Assembly (NCBI RefSeq): GCF_003130075.1
Contig: NZ_NRCW01000001.1
Span: 300,808-364,807 of the forward strand
Source of the DNA: Aggregatibacter segnis
GTDB taxonomy: Bacteria > Pseudomonadota > Gammaproteobacteria > Enterobacterales > Pasteurellaceae
DNA: 64,000 nt
Direction of reading: 5' to 3'
Below the pieces are notes generated by a model, which was not told the DNA's origin, ran no database searches, and saw nothing but the letters and a program-made list of their open reading frames with translations. The position numbers and the translations under genes are program-made. Shown here piece by piece: positions 8,949 through 16,319 of the stretch. Numbering within the stretch: position 1 is the first letter of the stretch; each line of letters begins with the position of its first letter.

Positions 8949-9449
8949 ATGAAAAAAACGTTGCGTATTCTGACCGCACTTTTCCCCTTGTTGTTTGCCC
9001 CTCATGCTTTCGCGCACGCGCTTTATGTGTTCGCCCAGTATGATGGGCAAACGGTGACGGGAAAATCCTATTATTCCGATATGACCCCAGCCGCAGAAAC
9101 TTATGTGGAAGTTTTACGTCATGGGGAAAATCAGCCATTGATGACGGGGAAAACCGATAACCGTGGTTATTTTCACTTTCCGTTAGTGGTTGAACCGAAA
9201 GTCGCCTTAAAAGTGGTGGTTGAAGGGGAAGAAGGACATCGGGCGGCGGTAGTGGCAGATCGCATCACCGCAACGCCAAATACGCCAACTCAAGCGAGCG
9301 ATGAAAGCTTGTTGTTACTGCGTGGTGATATTGCGCAGTTACGCGACAAAATTTACCTGCACGATATTTTAGGTGGCATTGGCTACATCGTTGGTATTGC
9401 GGGCATTGCTGCGTGGCTAAGTGCCCGCAAATTAAGAAAAGGGCGTTAA
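8949..9449 (+). CDS. nikL: NikL, membrane-anchored accessory subunit of the nickel importer
   Basis: The 166-residue product has a signal peptide (MKKTLRILTALFPLLFAPHAFA) followed by HALYVFAQYDGQ. It then has a beta-rich carboxypeptidase-regulatory-like domain and ends in one membrane helix (GGIGYIVGIAGIAAWLSA) with a basic tail. This fits NikL/CbiL proteins, which join NikM in ECF nickel transporters. The ATG at 8949 was chosen over an in-frame upstream ATG at 8931 inside nikK because it starts the signal peptide. It is tightly packed between nikK and nikM. Confidence 0.82.
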   Translation: MKKTLRILTALFPLLFAPHAFAHALYVFAQYDGQTVTGKSYYSDMTPAAETYVEVLRHGENQPLMTGKTDNRGYFHFPLVVEPKVALKVVVEGEEGHRAAVVADRITATPNTPTQASDESLLLLRGDIAQLRDKIYLHDILGGIGYIVGIAGIAAWLSARKLRKGR

Positions 9450-9451
9450 TA

Positions 9452-10102
9452 ATGCATTTGTCGGAAGGCGTATTACATACGCCGGTGTTATTAGCGGGTG
9501 TTGCTTTGGCGGGAGTTGGTGTGGCTGTCGGATTACGTCGTTTAGAAAGTGAACGTTTACCTTTAACAGCGTTGTTTGCTGCCGCATTTTTTGTTGCCGG
9601 CACCATTCACGTGCCCGTGGGTATCGGTAGCGTTCATCTGATTTTAAATGGCATGGCAGGTCTATTTCTCGGCTGGGCAGTATTCCCGGCCTTTCTTATT
9701 GCGTTGTTGTTGCAAGTGCTGTTCTTTTCCTTCGGCGGTTTTGCTGTGTTAGGCGTGAATTTATGCGTTATGGCATTGCCGGCGGTCGCAGCGCATTATG
9801 TATTGCGTGGTCATTTAAAGCCGGACATGGGACGCATAGCAAAATTATTCACCGGTTTGGGAGCAGGCATTATTGGTGTCGGTGGTGCCGGCGCATTAGC
9901 CTCTCTCGTTTTAGCGTTAGATGGCGGCAAACATTATCAGGATTTAATCGCCTTATTGCTGTTGTCACATTTACCGGTATTCGTATTAGACGGCGTTATC
10001 AGCTACGGCGTGATTTCTCTCCTCAGCAAAATGTACCCTAGCGCATTACAATCTATTGGCACGTCATTGAATGTTGATGATACCAAACGGTGCGCACAAT
10101 GA
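9452..10102 (+). CDS. nikM: NikM, substrate-specific membrane subunit (S component)
   Basis: NikM binds Ni2+ in the membrane and hands it inward when the NikQ-NikO module cycles. The product is 216 residues with about six membrane helices. The start at 9452 gives MHLSEGVLHTPVL. The Met-His beginning is essential in the CbiM/NikM family because the N terminus itself forms part of the square-planar metal site, so the longer upstream reading is wrong. The stop overlaps the nikQ start as ATGA. Confidence 0.92.
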   Translation: MHLSEGVLHTPVLLAGVALAGVGVAVGLRRLESERLPLTALFAAAFFVAGTIHVPVGIGSVHLILNGMAGLFLGWAVFPAFLIALLLQVLFFSFGGFAVLGVNLCVMALPAVAAHYVLRGHLKPDMGRIAKLFTGLGAGIIGVGGAGALASLVLALDGGKHYQDLIALLLLSHLPVFVLDGVISYGVISLLSKMYPSALQSIGTSLNVDDTKRCAQ

Positions 10103-10764
10103 GCCCCGTTTTTCAGCGTTTTTTTCCACCGCACTTTTTTGCTCCTCGTTGGCGGCTGATTTATCTATTCCTTTGGGGATTGGTAATCAGCGCCTTGTCT
10201 CAACCTTCTTTGTTGCTATGGTTGAACGGCATCACTTTAATTTTATTAGCGATCCTGATTTATCGTGACCGCGAACCTTATTTTCCTTATCTAAAACGTT
10301 GGCTGGTTTTCAATGGCTTTACTTTATTACTTTGGGCAACATTAAGTTGGCGTATTGGCACCGACGGTATTGAACTTAATCCTGAGGGCATGGAAACGGC
10401 GTTGTTAATTAGCTTACGCATGAACCTATTACTGTTTTCCGTATGGTTATTGCTATGGAAAATGAATGACACGGTGTTGGTACAAGCCATTGGTAAATTG
10501 CTCTTGCCGCCCAAATTAATTTGGCTTTTTGTCCTCACGGTGCGTTATATTGCGCTGTTAGGTGAACTGCAACAAAAAATGGATTTGGCGATGCGTGCGC
10601 GAGGCTATCATGCCGGTTTGAATCGCCGAACATTATATGTCACCGCACAACGGGTTGCGCTTTTACTGGTGCATGCCTTACTCAAAGCTGAGACGGCACA
10701 AATCGCGCTCCAATGCCGCGGCTTCCGCTTTGGTGAAAAGACAAATTTAAGTGGGGAAAAATGA
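10099..10764 (+). CDS. nikQ: NikQ, transmembrane coupling subunit (T component)
   Basis: The 221-residue membrane protein belongs to the CbiQ/EcfT family, which links the substrate-binding subunit to the ATPase. Several N-terminal membrane helices are followed by the conserved cytoplasmic coupling segment MDLAMRARGYHAG (about residues 158-170) and a second one with ALQCRGF near the C terminus. The small-x-Arg-Gly/Phe pattern is typical of the T-component coupling helices. The start overlaps the nikM stop (ATGA) and the stop overlaps the nikO start (ATGA), indicating coupled translation. Confidence 0.9.
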   Translation: MSPVFQRFFPPHFFAPRWRLIYLFLWGLVISALSQPSLLLWLNGITLILLAILIYRDREPYFPYLKRWLVFNGFTLLLWATLSWRIGTDGIELNPEGMETALLISLRMNLLLFSVWLLLWKMNDTVLVQAIGKLLLPPKLIWLFVLTVRYIALLGELQQKMDLAMRARGYHAGLNRRTLYVTAQRVALLLVHALLKAETAQIALQCRGFRFGEKTNLSGEK

Positions 10765-11384
10765 CAGTTTTACAAGTCAACGGATTGCAAATTAACCGAG
10801 GAGAACGGCAGATTATCGGCAATCTGTCTTTTCAAATTGAAGAAGGCCAACGCTTTTTTGTGCAGGGCGAAATCGGCACAGGAAAAACCACTTTATTGCT
10901 TGCTTTGTTAGGCTTTGTGCCTGTTGCGCGCGGTGAGATTCGTCTATTAGGGCAACTGTGTCGAGAAGAAAAAGATTTTGCGCCTTTTCGTGGCACCGTG
11001 GGGCTTTGTTTTCAGCACGCCGATGATCAACTGTTTGGCCCAACTGTGTTGGACGATGTTGCCTTCGGACCGTTAAATCAAGGCTTGTCTCACCAACAGG
11101 CGTATGCCGTTGCTTTACACCAACTGGAACGCTTGGGTATTTCTCATTTGCAGGATCGCACCGTACATACGTTGTCCGGTGGGGAAAAAAATTTCACAGC
11201 GTTGGCGGGCGTGTTGGCGATGCAACCGAAAATGTTGCTGTTAGATGAGCCGACGAATGGATTGGATCGTAAAAATGCCGAAAAACTGACCGCACTTTTG
11301 CGTGAGCTGTCACTGCCTATGTTGGTGGTTTCTCATCATCAAGGATTTACGGCTGAATTGGCTGACGATGTTCTGACTTTATGA
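10761..11384 (+). CDS. nikO: NikO, ATPase of the nickel importer
   Basis: The 207-residue ABC ATPase has Walker A (GEIGTGKTTLL), a Q-loop region (GLCFQHADDQLFGPTV), the signature LSGGEKNFTALAGVLAMQP, Walker B (LLLDEPTNGLD) and an H-loop (VSHHQGF). It powers the NikMQ complex. The signature continues as KNFTAL and not the common KQRVAL, but the motif core is intact. It is short compared with many ABC ATPases, which is normal for EcfA/CbiO. A near-perfect FNR-like site overlaps its stop codon and serves hypB. Confidence 0.93.
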   Translation: MTVLQVNGLQINRGERQIIGNLSFQIEEGQRFFVQGEIGTGKTTLLLALLGFVPVARGEIRLLGQLCREEKDFAPFRGTVGLCFQHADDQLFGPTVLDDVAFGPLNQGLSHQQAYAVALHQLERLGISHLQDRTVHTLSGGEKNFTALAGVLAMQPKMLLLDEPTNGLDRKNAEKLTALLRELSLPMLVVSHHQGFTAELADDVLTL

Positions 11385-11394
11385 TCTCAATCAA
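11381..11394 (+). promoter_or_regulatory. FNR-like site upstream of hypBDE
   Basis: ATGAT-CTCA-ATCAA matches the FNR consensus TTGAT-N4-ATCAA at 9 of 10 positions. It lies about 70-80 bp upstream of the hypB start and overlaps the nikO stop. Anaerobic activation of hydrogenase maturation genes by FNR is well known in enterics; here it is inferred. Confidence 0.55.
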
Positions 11395-11462
11395 CCCGAA
11401 AAATCAAAGGTTGTGCTACCCTAGCGAGGTTTTTTGTAACCAGATAGTAAAGGGGCAATATT

Positions 11463-12269
11463 ATGTGTACAACTTGTGGTTGTGGACATCCGGAACAAGT
11501 CAGAATCGGTGAAGTAGCACATTCTCATCATGACCATGACGGCACACAAAGTGCGGTCAAAAATCCGAACTTTTCTCATTTCAAATTTCACTCGGTAGAA
11601 TCGGCTTCTGAAGCCAGTGAAACGCAAAAACGCCTGTTAAAAGTAGAGCAGGACGTGTTAGGTAAAAATAATCAAATTGCGGCGCACAACCGCTTTCTTT
11701 TCCAGCAACAACATATTCTTGCACTGAATTTGGTTTCCAGTCCGGGTTCCGGCAAAACCACCTTACTCACTACCACGCTAAACGCGCTGAAAAATGACCG
11801 CACTTGTTATGTGATTGAAGGGGATCAACAAACGGAAAATGATGCGGATCGTATTCGTGCTACCGGTGTCTCTGCGATTCAAGTGAATACCGGCAAAGGT
11901 TGCCATTTAGATGCCCAAATGATCAATGATGCCTTGTTCAAACTGCAACCAAAACAAGACAGTTTACTGTTTATTGAAAACGTGGGTAACTTGGTTTGCC
12001 CGTCCGAATTTGATTTGGGTGAAAAAGCCAAAGTGGTGATTTTGTCCATCACTGAAGGTGAAGATAAACCGCTGAAATACCCGCACATGTTTGCGGCGTC
12101 TAAGTTAATGATTTTAAATAAAGTCGATTTATTGCCATACCTTAATTTTGATGTGGAAAAATGTATCGCTTACGCTAAACAAGTGAACCCGCAAATTGAA
12201 GTGATTCAACTTTCTGCGACTACCGGCGAGGGCTTAAAAGCCTGGTTGGATTGGTTACAGGCACAATAA
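11463..12269 (+). CDS. hypB: HypB, nickel-inserting GTPase of hydrogenase maturation
   Basis: HypB works with HypA to load nickel into NiFe hydrogenase and hydrolyses GTP. The 268-residue product begins MCTTCGCG, the high-affinity N-terminal metal motif, followed by a modest His/Asp patch (HSHHDHD). The G domain starts at SSPGSGKTT (about residues 92-100). The internal metal site is seen as KGCHLDA (Cys147, His148). Later motifs ENVGNLVCP and LNKVDLLPY fit the SIMIBI GTPase fold. The USS core occurs twice within the gene. It starts a second unit, hypBDE, after nikO. No hypA or hypC is present in the window; they may lie with the structural hydrogenase genes. Confidence 0.97.
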   Translation: MCTTCGCGHPEQVRIGEVAHSHHDHDGTQSAVKNPNFSHFKFHSVESASEASETQKRLLKVEQDVLGKNNQIAAHNRFLFQQQHILALNLVSSPGSGKTTLLTTTLNALKNDRTCYVIEGDQQTENDADRIRATGVSAIQVNTGKGCHLDAQMINDALFKLQPKQDSLLFIENVGNLVCPSEFDLGEKAKVVILSITEGEDKPLKYPHMFAASKLMILNKVDLLPYLNFDVEKCIAYAKQVNPQIEVIQLSATTGEGLKAWLDWLQAQ

Positions 12270-12284
12270 GGATTGTGGAACAAA

Positions 12285-13397
12285 ATGCAGTTTATTGATG
12301 AGTTTCGTGATCCGAAATTAGCGAAAAGTTTAGTCAACCTTCTGAATGAATTAATGGCGAAATTGCCACAATATACGGCGGAAAATCCGCTCTATTTAAT
12401 GGAAGTTTGCGGTGGGCATACGCATACCATTTTTAAATTTGGTTTAGATCGTTTGTTGCCGAAGAGCATTGAATTTATCCATGGCCCCGGTTGCCCTGTA
12501 TGTGTCTTGCCGATGGGACGTATTGATGTGTGCATTGAAATTGCGCAGAAACCGGATGTGATTTTCTGTACTTTTGGCGATGCTATGCGCGTGAAAGGGC
12601 GTCGAGGTTCCTTGTTGGAAGCCAAAGCAAAAGGTGCTGACGTGCGCATTGTGTATTCACCGCTGGATGCGATGAATATTGCGGTGAATAATCCTGACAA
12701 AAAAGTCGTGTTCTTTTCTCTTGGTTTTGAAACCACCATGCCGAGCGCCGCAGTGACTTTGCAGCAGGCGAATAAATTAAATATTCAGAATTTCTGGGTA
12801 GTTTGCCAAAACATCACCATCATTCCAACATTGCACAGTCTGCTTTCACAAGATTATGTGAAAATTGACGGGTTTATTGCGCCGGGTCATGTGAGCATGG
12901 TGATCGGCACGTCGCCTTATCAATCCATCGTGGATAAATACCACAAACCTTTCGTTATCACAGGTTTTGAGCCGTTAGATATTTTGCAAGCTATTGTGAT
13001 GTTGGTGCAGCAATTTGTGGACGGGCGTTGCGAAATTGAAAATCAATATAAACGTATCGTGCATTCCGAAGGTAATCTACTAGCGCAACAAGCCATGCGT
13101 GAAGTGTTCCAACTGAAAAAATCCAGCGAATGGCGCGGTTTGGGTGAAATTGAAGAGTCGGGTGTAGAACTGACTGACGCTTATAAACGCTTTGATGCGG
13201 AAGTGTATTTCCACAGCCAACCACAACAAGTGGCGGACGACCCGAATTCTCGTTGTGGCGACGTGCTTACCGGCAAATGCAAACCTTCAGATTGCCCGTT
13301 ATTTGGCACCCAATGTAACCCGGACAATGCTTATGGCGCGTTGATGGTGTCCTCGGAAGGGGCGTGTGCCGCCTACTATCAATATCGGAGAGAATAA
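12285..13397 (+). CDS. hypD: HypD, Fe(CN)2CO scaffold protein
   Basis: HypD carries the iron on which the two cyanides and carbon monoxide of the NiFe site are assembled, together with HypC and HypE. The 370-residue product contains CGGHTHTIFKFGLDRLLP and HGPGCPVCVLPMGRID, which hold the catalytic cysteines, FSLGFETTMPS, and a C-terminal cysteine cluster (CGDVLTGKCKPSDCPLFGTQ) for the 4Fe-4S centre. The ATG at 12285 (MQFIDEFRDPKLAK) matches family starts; a TTG 12 bp upstream is possible. The last base of its stop is the first base of the hypE start. Confidence 0.96.
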   Translation: MQFIDEFRDPKLAKSLVNLLNELMAKLPQYTAENPLYLMEVCGGHTHTIFKFGLDRLLPKSIEFIHGPGCPVCVLPMGRIDVCIEIAQKPDVIFCTFGDAMRVKGRRGSLLEAKAKGADVRIVYSPLDAMNIAVNNPDKKVVFFSLGFETTMPSAAVTLQQANKLNIQNFWVVCQNITIIPTLHSLLSQDYVKIDGFIAPGHVSMVIGTSPYQSIVDKYHKPFVITGFEPLDILQAIVMLVQQFVDGRCEIENQYKRIVHSEGNLLAQQAMREVFQLKKSSEWRGLGEIEESGVELTDAYKRFDAEVYFHSQPQQVADDPNSRCGDVLTGKCKPSDCPLFGTQCNPDNAYGALMVSSEGACAAYYQYRRE

Positions 13398-14410
13398 TGA
13401 CAGATTTCATCACCATGGCACACGGCAACGGCGGCGGAGCCATGCAAAAACTCATTCAGGATTATTTCGTCGAAGCCTTTGACAATCCCATTCTTGCGCA
13501 AGGGGAAGACCAAGCCCGCTTACCTTTAGCAGCACTCATGGCGCAAGGGGAACAGCTTTCTTTTAGCACTGACAGTTTCGTTATCGACCCGATTTTCTTT
13601 CCTGGTGGCAATATCGGCAAACTTGCTGTGTGTGGTACGTTAAACGATGTGACGGTGTGTGGTGCCGTGCCGAAATATCTCTCTTGCGGTTTTATTTTAG
13701 AAGAAGGTTTGCCGCTAGCCGAACTCAAAGACATCATTCAAGCCATGGCAGAAGCCTGCCACGCTGCCGGTGTGCAAGTGGTGACGGGCGATACTAAAGT
13801 GGTGCAAAAAGGCGCGGTGGATAAAATCTTCATTAACACCAGCGGCATTGGTGTTATTCCGCAAGGTATTGATTGGGGAATGCACCGTATTGAAGCGGGG
13901 GACAAGATTATCGTCAGCGGTACCATCGGCGAACACGGCGCGACGATTCTCAACTTGCGCGAAAGCCTAGGGATTCAAACGGATCTCAAAAGTGATTGCG
14001 CGGTTCTTGCGCCACTCATCGATTTATTGCGCCCCATTGAGGGCGTAAAAGCCGTGCGTGATGCCACCCGTGGTGGCGTAAATGCGGTGCTGCACGAATT
14101 TGCCGCCGCCCAGCAATTAGGCATGCAGATCAACGAAGACGATTTACCTATCCGCCCTGAAGTCCGTGGCATTTGTGAATTACTTGGGCTAGAAGCCTTA
14201 AACTTTGCTAACGAAGGCAAATTGGTGATCATCGCTTCTCCTGAAAAAACGCTTGAAATTCTGACCGCACTTCATTCCCATGAATTAGGCAAAAATGCCG
14301 CTGTGATTGGCGAAGTGACCACGGATAAAAAAGTCAGATTATTAGGCAGTTTCGGTCAGTCACGGTTGCTGGATTTACCGATGAATGAGCCGTTGCCAAG
14401 GATTTGTTAG
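13397..14410 (+). CDS. hypE: HypE, carbamoyl dehydratase making the cyanide ligand
   Basis: HypE dehydrates a carbamoyl group placed on its C-terminal cysteine by HypF, producing a thiocyanate that is passed to the HypC-HypD complex. The 337-residue product has the AIR-synthase-like fold: MAHGNGGGAMQKLI at the N terminus, FSTDSFVIDPIFFPGGNIG, and the glycine-rich RDATRGGVNAVLHEFA. It ends in PRIC, the required C-terminal cysteine. The start overlaps the hypD stop by one base, so translation is coupled. The true start was preferred over an earlier in-frame ATG within hypD. Confidence 0.97.
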   Translation: MTDFITMAHGNGGGAMQKLIQDYFVEAFDNPILAQGEDQARLPLAALMAQGEQLSFSTDSFVIDPIFFPGGNIGKLAVCGTLNDVTVCGAVPKYLSCGFILEEGLPLAELKDIIQAMAEACHAAGVQVVTGDTKVVQKGAVDKIFINTSGIGVIPQGIDWGMHRIEAGDKIIVSGTIGEHGATILNLRESLGIQTDLKSDCAVLAPLIDLLRPIEGVKAVRDATRGGVNAVLHEFAAAQQLGMQINEDDLPIRPEVRGICELLGLEALNFANEGKLVIIASPEKTLEILTALHSHELGKNAAVIGEVTTDKKVRLLGSFGQSRLLDLPMNEPLPRIC

Positions 14411-14416
14411 GTTGTT

Positions 14417-14444
14417 CTACTTTCTTGCTTGTGCAAGAAAGTAG
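14417..14444. repeat. Perfect 12-bp stem hairpin after hypE
   Basis: CTACTTTCTTGC and GCAAGAAAGTAG pair perfectly around TTGT, 7 bp after the hypE stop. A T-run is missing. The following AAAGAACACACCCC stretch looks like a dispersed intergenic element and not coding DNA. It may end the hypBDE message. Confidence 0.5.
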
Positions 14445-14500
14445 CAAAGAACACACCCCGGATAAATTGCTGTTCCTCCCTTTATTGCCATTTTCTTCAC

Positions 14501-14573
14501 GGAAAATTTTGAACTCGCCACTGCGTGGCTCAAACAAAGCGAAATTTTCCTAAAAATGCCAAATCGTTCGGGC
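14501..14573 (+). repeat. Dispersed repeat, copy A
   Basis: This stretch shares GAACTCGC, GCTCAAACAA, TTTCCTAAAAAT and AAATCG blocks, in the same order and spacing, with the complement of 16186-16260. The two copies are inverted relative to each other, about 1.6 kb apart. The 375-bp gap 14411-14785 holds only this, the hairpin at 14417 and the palindrome pair at 14688-14759; no gene was seen. Confidence 0.65.
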
Positions 14574-14687
14574 AATTTATACGGGGATTTTATTTGAGCG
14601 TTATTAGTTAAAAGTGCGGTGGAATTTTGGATTGTTTTTTATGTGAAAACGTTTGGGATTTCGACCACACTTCTAGATTTTTATTTG

Positions 14688-14759
14688 GTAGGGACAGACT
14701 TTATGTCTGTCCTTATTTATATCATCAGATTATCGGACAGGCATAAAGCCTGTCCCTAC
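14688..14759. repeat. Nested palindromic repeat (paired arms)
   Basis: The left arm 14688-14712 (GTAGGGACAGACTTTATG and following) and the right arm 14735-14759 are inverted copies with two mismatches. Each arm is itself a hairpin (GGACAGGC/GCCTGTCC in the right arm). The layout resembles a REP/MITE-like extragenic element. It ends 26 bp before the next gene start. Confidence 0.65.
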
Positions 14760-14785
14760 GATGGTACTAGAGGGAGCCATAAAAC

Positions 14786-15085
14786 ATGAATCCAGCCAAA
14801 GTCCAACGGGATAAATTGCATCAACTAACGGATTTGCCGAATGTAGGAAAGGCAGTTGCGGAGGATTTGCGGAAACTGGGGATTAACACACCGCAGGATT
14901 TGTTGGGGCATGATGCCTATGCCATGTATTACACACTCTGTGAGTTAACCGGTATGCAGCATGATCCTTGTATGATAGATGTCTTTTTATCTTTAACTGA
15001 TTTTATGCAAGGAAATGAACCGAAGCCTTGGTGGGCGTTTACCGCACAGCGTAAGGCGTATTTATCGCAATTAAACAGACAATAA
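14786..15085 (+). CDS. Small helix-hairpin-helix protein, Cdd1-like
   Basis: The 99-residue product contains LTDLPNVGKAVAEDLRKLGI near the N terminus, a helix-hairpin-helix DNA-binding pattern. A second half, with HDPCMIDVFLSL and KPWWAFTAQRKAY, resembles the 'pathogenicity locus' Cdd1 family. Such proteins are small, cytoplasmic and of unknown role; DNA binding is inferred from the helix-hairpin-helix only. It stands alone between repeat elements, with GAGGGAGCC before the ATG. The surrounding repeats suggest a gap that has been rearranged. Confidence 0.65.
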   Translation: MNPAKVQRDKLHQLTDLPNVGKAVAEDLRKLGINTPQDLLGHDAYAMYYTLCELTGMQHDPCMIDVFLSLTDFMQGNEPKPWWAFTAQRKAYLSQLNRQ

Positions 15086-15130
15086 CGGCATTTTCTAATG
15101 TGATCATCTTTGTTGCTAGTGTCCCCTACT

Positions 15131-15198
15131 ATGGCGCGCGTCTCCCGACGCGTGCCTTATTTCTTGTGTTCAGCATGCGTCCGGGAGACGCGCTCTAT
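15131..15198. repeat. GC-rich inverted repeat element, copy 1
   Basis: The left arm 15131-15156 reads ATGGCGCGCGTCTCCCGACG + CGTGCC, and the right arm 15173-15198 is its near-complement. A second left arm with one base change occurs at 16263-16288. It separates the two convergent genes at 14786 and 15244. Confidence 0.6.
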
Positions 15199-15243
15199 CT
15201 ATAAAGCTCAAATTATAAAAACACTCTCAAAACCCACCGTACT

Positions 15244-16059
15244 CTACGCATTTTTCCTCGCATAATCTGCAGCTTCGGCGATGAGTGCTTCGCTTGGTCT
15301 TTTGCCGGTGTAGAGTTCGAATTGCTCAACAGCTTGTAACACAATCACTTCCGCACCGGAGATAGTTTGTTTACCTAAGGCTTGGGCGGTTTTAATTAAT
15401 GGTGTGTCGGCGGGTTGAGCGACCACATCAAACGCGGTTGTGGCTTGACAGATCATGGCTTCGGGGAAGGCGAGATCGAATGCCTCTTTGCCCCCTTTCA
15501 TGCCGATTGGCGTGACGTTAACGAGAATCTCGGCAGTTTGGTTGTCGAGGGAAGCGATGTAATCATAGCCATAAAGTGCGGCTAAATAGCTGCCTGTTTT
15601 TTCGTTACGTGCGAAGACGTTGAGTTTTTCAAAGCCTGAATGCTTAAACGCCGCCACCACTGCTTTTGCCATGCCACCGCTACCATGCACGATCACGCGA
15701 TCGTTTTTGCTTAATTGGTATTTTTCGATAAGTTTAACAATGGCAATGTAGTCGGTGTTGTAGGCGCGTAAAACACCGTTGTCATTGACGATTGTATTCA
15801 CCGATTCAATGGCTTGTGCGGAAGGTGAGATCTCGTCTAAAAACGGCATGCAACTTTCTTTGAAAGGCATGGACACTGCGCTTCCTCGAATACCTAAGGC
15901 TCGAATGCCTTTTACGGCATGTTCGATGTCATTGGTAGTGAAGGCTTTATAAATAAAATTCAAACCGAGTTTTTGATAAAGATAATTGTGAAAGGTGGTG
16001 CCGAAATTACCGGGACGACCGGAGAGGGACATACAGAGTTGGGTATCTTTGTTAAGCAT
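15244..16059 (-). CDS. Shikimate-dehydrogenase-like oxidoreductase
   Basis: The 271-residue product has the AroE architecture. The N-terminal catalytic domain (SLSGRPGNFGTTFHNYLYQK, VSMPFKESCMPFLDE) is followed by a Rossmann domain with HGSGGMAKAVVAAFK and VNVTPIGMKGG. It fits the shikimate-dehydrogenase-like (SDH-L) group described for Haemophilus influenzae, whose members reduce dehydroshikimate poorly. The usual SxS shikimate-binding start is present as CMSLSG, and the K/D catalytic pair may be K in MPFKES and D in NTDY. The start at 16059 (MLNKDTQL) was preferred over an upstream ATG at 16155, which would add a non-conserved stretch. The true substrate is uncertain. Confidence 0.8.
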   Translation of the reverse strand: MLNKDTQLCMSLSGRPGNFGTTFHNYLYQKLGLNFIYKAFTTNDIEHAVKGIRALGIRGSAVSMPFKESCMPFLDEISPSAQAIESVNTIVNDNGVLRAYNTDYIAIVKLIEKYQLSKNDRVIVHGSGGMAKAVVAAFKHSGFEKLNVFARNEKTGSYLAALYGYDYIASLDNQTAEILVNVTPIGMKGGKEAFDLAFPEAMICQATTAFDVVAQPADTPLIKTAQALGKQTISGAEVIVLQAVEQFELYTGKRPSEALIAEAADYARKNA

Positions 16060-16185
16060 AAGAAGTATTCCTTTTATAGATAAAGAAATGATGTCGTGAG
16101 TATAGCAGATGGCAAGTAAAACATTTGGAAAACTGACCGCACTTTTACGAATCATGCAAAAATAAGACGATTGGGCCCCATCTGA

Positions 16186-16288
16186 GCCGCCTGAGCGATT
16201 TGCAATTTTTAGGAAATTTTTGCTTGTTTGAGCGTAGCGAGTTCGAAAATTTTTTCCTATAGATGGCGCGCGTCTCCTGACGCGTGCC
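16186..16288 (-). repeat. Dispersed repeats: copy B and second GC-rich arm
   Basis: 16186-16260 is the inverted partner of the repeat at 14501-14573. 16263-16288 repeats the GC-rich arm found at 15131-15156, with one base changed. Both lie in the 160-bp gap between hypF and the shikimate-dehydrogenase-like gene. Confidence 0.65.
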
Positions 16289-16319
16289 CTTTAGTGGCTT
16301 ACTTCGCGGTACGCATCAG

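Noticed and set aside
14417-14444. Standard intrinsic terminator for hypBDE
   Set aside because: The stem is perfect, but no T-run follows on either strand, so it was listed as a repeat.
14786-15085. The Cdd1-like gene as a competence regulator (TfoX C-terminal domain)
   Set aside because: The length and helix-hairpin-helix start recall TfoX-C, but the DPCMIDVF and KPWWAFT segments fit the Cdd1 family better.
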